A DNA stretch of 64,000 nt from JAWLHU01 sp041690255. Lineage in GTDB: Bacteria; Bacillota; Sulfobacillia; Symbiobacteriales; Symbiobacteriaceae. The DNA lies in NCBI GenBank assembly GCA_041690255.1, contig JAWLHU010000019.1:1-64000 (forward strand). Direction: 5' to 3'. The notes under the pieces were generated by a model. The model was not told the DNA's origin, made no database searches, and saw only the letters and a list, made by a program, of their open reading frames with translations. The position numbers and the translations under genes are program-made. This document shows positions 63,499 through 64,000 of this stretch, in pieces; position 1 is the first letter of the stretch, and every line of letters begins with the position of its first letter.

Positions 63499-64000
63499 AT
63501 GCAGATTGCTATTGCCGGGGCCGGTTACGTTGGTCTCACGACGGGAGCCTGCCTCTGTGAACTGGGTCATACGGTATCGGTCGTGGAGGTTGATCCTATC
63601 CGGCTGGAGCGCCTGGAACGGGGCGAATCTCCCTTCTACGAACCCGGACTTACACCCCTGCTGAACCGTCACCTGGGGGCCAATCTCAGGGTGACCGGGA
63701 GCCTGTCGGAAGGGTTGGCCGGTGCCCGGGTGCTCTTCGCCTGCGTGGGGACGCCGCCACGCAGAACCGGTGCCCCGGACCTTGGCTTCCTGCGCCGGCT
63801 CCTGACTGACATCCGCCAGATGGGGGCAGCTTGGACCGATGGCGCCCAGCCCGTAGTCGTGCTGAAGTCGACCGTTCCGCCCGGCACCAACCGATGGGCC
63901 CAGGGCTTTCTTGGCGATCGGTTCGCGGTGGTCTCCAATCCCGAGTTCCTGCGAGAAGGAACGGCCATCGCTGACTTCTTTCATCCCGACCGGGTTGTTG
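63499..64000 (+). CDS. UDP-glucose/GDP-mannose 6-dehydrogenase, N-terminal part (runs off window)
   Basis: ATG 63499 with GGGGGGATTCC upstream. The 167 residues in view begin MQIAIAGAGYVGLTTGACLCELGH, the dinucleotide-binding fold with GAGYVG at 7-12. FYEPGLTPLL near 48 and LFACVGTPPRR near 80, then KSTVPPGT near 122 and SNPEFLREGTAIADFFHPDRVV at the edge, all match the Ugd/TuaD family. These enzymes oxidise UDP-glucose to UDP-glucuronate for polysaccharide synthesis. The catalytic cysteine lies outside the window. The first gene of a possible exopolysaccharide cluster. Confidence 0.92.
   Translation, partial: MQIAIAGAGYVGLTTGACLCELGHTVSVVEVDPIRLERLERGESPFYEPGLTPLLNRHLGANLRVTGSLSEGLAGARVLFACVGTPPRRTGAPDLGFLRRLLTDIRQMGAAWTDGAQPVVVLKSTVPPGTNRWAQGFLGDRFAVVSNPEFLREGTAIADFFHPDRVV

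Noticed and set aside
1..64000. tRNA, rRNA, tmRNA or CRISPR loci
   Set aside because: None were seen by eye on either strand; a dedicated scan (tRNAscan, Infernal) would be decisive.

Overview
The window looks like chromosomal DNA of a GC-rich, spore-forming Firmicute. Shine-Dalgarno sites are strong (GGAGG), GTG and TTG starts are common, a sporulation-type prkA kinase gene is present, and PadR, AbrB and Phr-like elements are typical of the phylum. A Symbiobacterium-like thermophilic clostridium would fit, but this is inference from style. I saw no tRNA, rRNA or CRISPR array.

About 1-54.6 kb is a stack of integrative elements. The key observation is that prkA (minus strand) is in pieces. 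Its N-terminal part (54648-55054) and middle part (47985-48402) are separated by a 6.25 kb element (48398-54652) carrying a giant repeat surface protein, a small divergent gene and a large serine recombinase. Joining the flanks across the shared CACCC restores the continuous frame AIYAIKGCPMHEEP. The middle part is cut again at codons LSQE, within a 16-bp core GCTCCTGCGAGAGGGT at 47985-48000. The same core recurs at 25575-25590, and a near copy lies at 18729-18744, each beside a serine recombinase gene. I read this as a tandem array of elements stacked on one prkA attachment site. The C-terminal part of prkA is not in the window and presumably lies further left.

Region by region. 1-6.0 kb is a minus-strand conjugation module (VirB4, VirB3, VirB6, VirB2, VirD4, HUH relaxase, accessory protein). 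6.2-10.7 kb holds control and accessory genes, including an AbrB/zinc-ribbon protein, an Xre regulator, an HNH protein and a TPR-regulator/Phr-like peptide/lipoprotein operon. 10.8-18.7 kb has two serine recombinases flanking an AT-rich OLD-type ATPase-Toprim gene (possible phage defence) and a MobA/MobL mobilisation cassette with an RSF1010-like oriT. 18.7-25.6 kb (element 1) carries a DUF1259 gene, a PadR-controlled ABC efflux operon and a recombinase. 25.6-48.0 kb (element 2) carries a nine-gene sugar uptake and catabolism operon under a GntR regulator, a recombinase relic, an atypical Fic protein, an operon of an M48 metallopeptidase with three dynamin-like GTPases and a membrane protein, more relics, an Xre protein, a recombinase with an internal deletion, and a lipoprotein. 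48.4-54.7 kb is the prkA-intervening element.

55-64 kb looks like ordinary host chromosome: a PAS-GAF-GGDEF-EAL protein, two methyl-accepting chemotaxis proteins, a small protein, a sulfite-oxidase-like molybdoenzyme and the start of a UDP-glucose dehydrogenase.

Three of the recombinases each have a tiny divergent gene immediately upstream. Two of these share a conserved core (AGLSRAVRLLLLWTEERLR) and are good candidates for directionality factors. The array may therefore form a regulated DNA-rearrangement system on a sporulation gene, comparable in logic to the sigK skin element.
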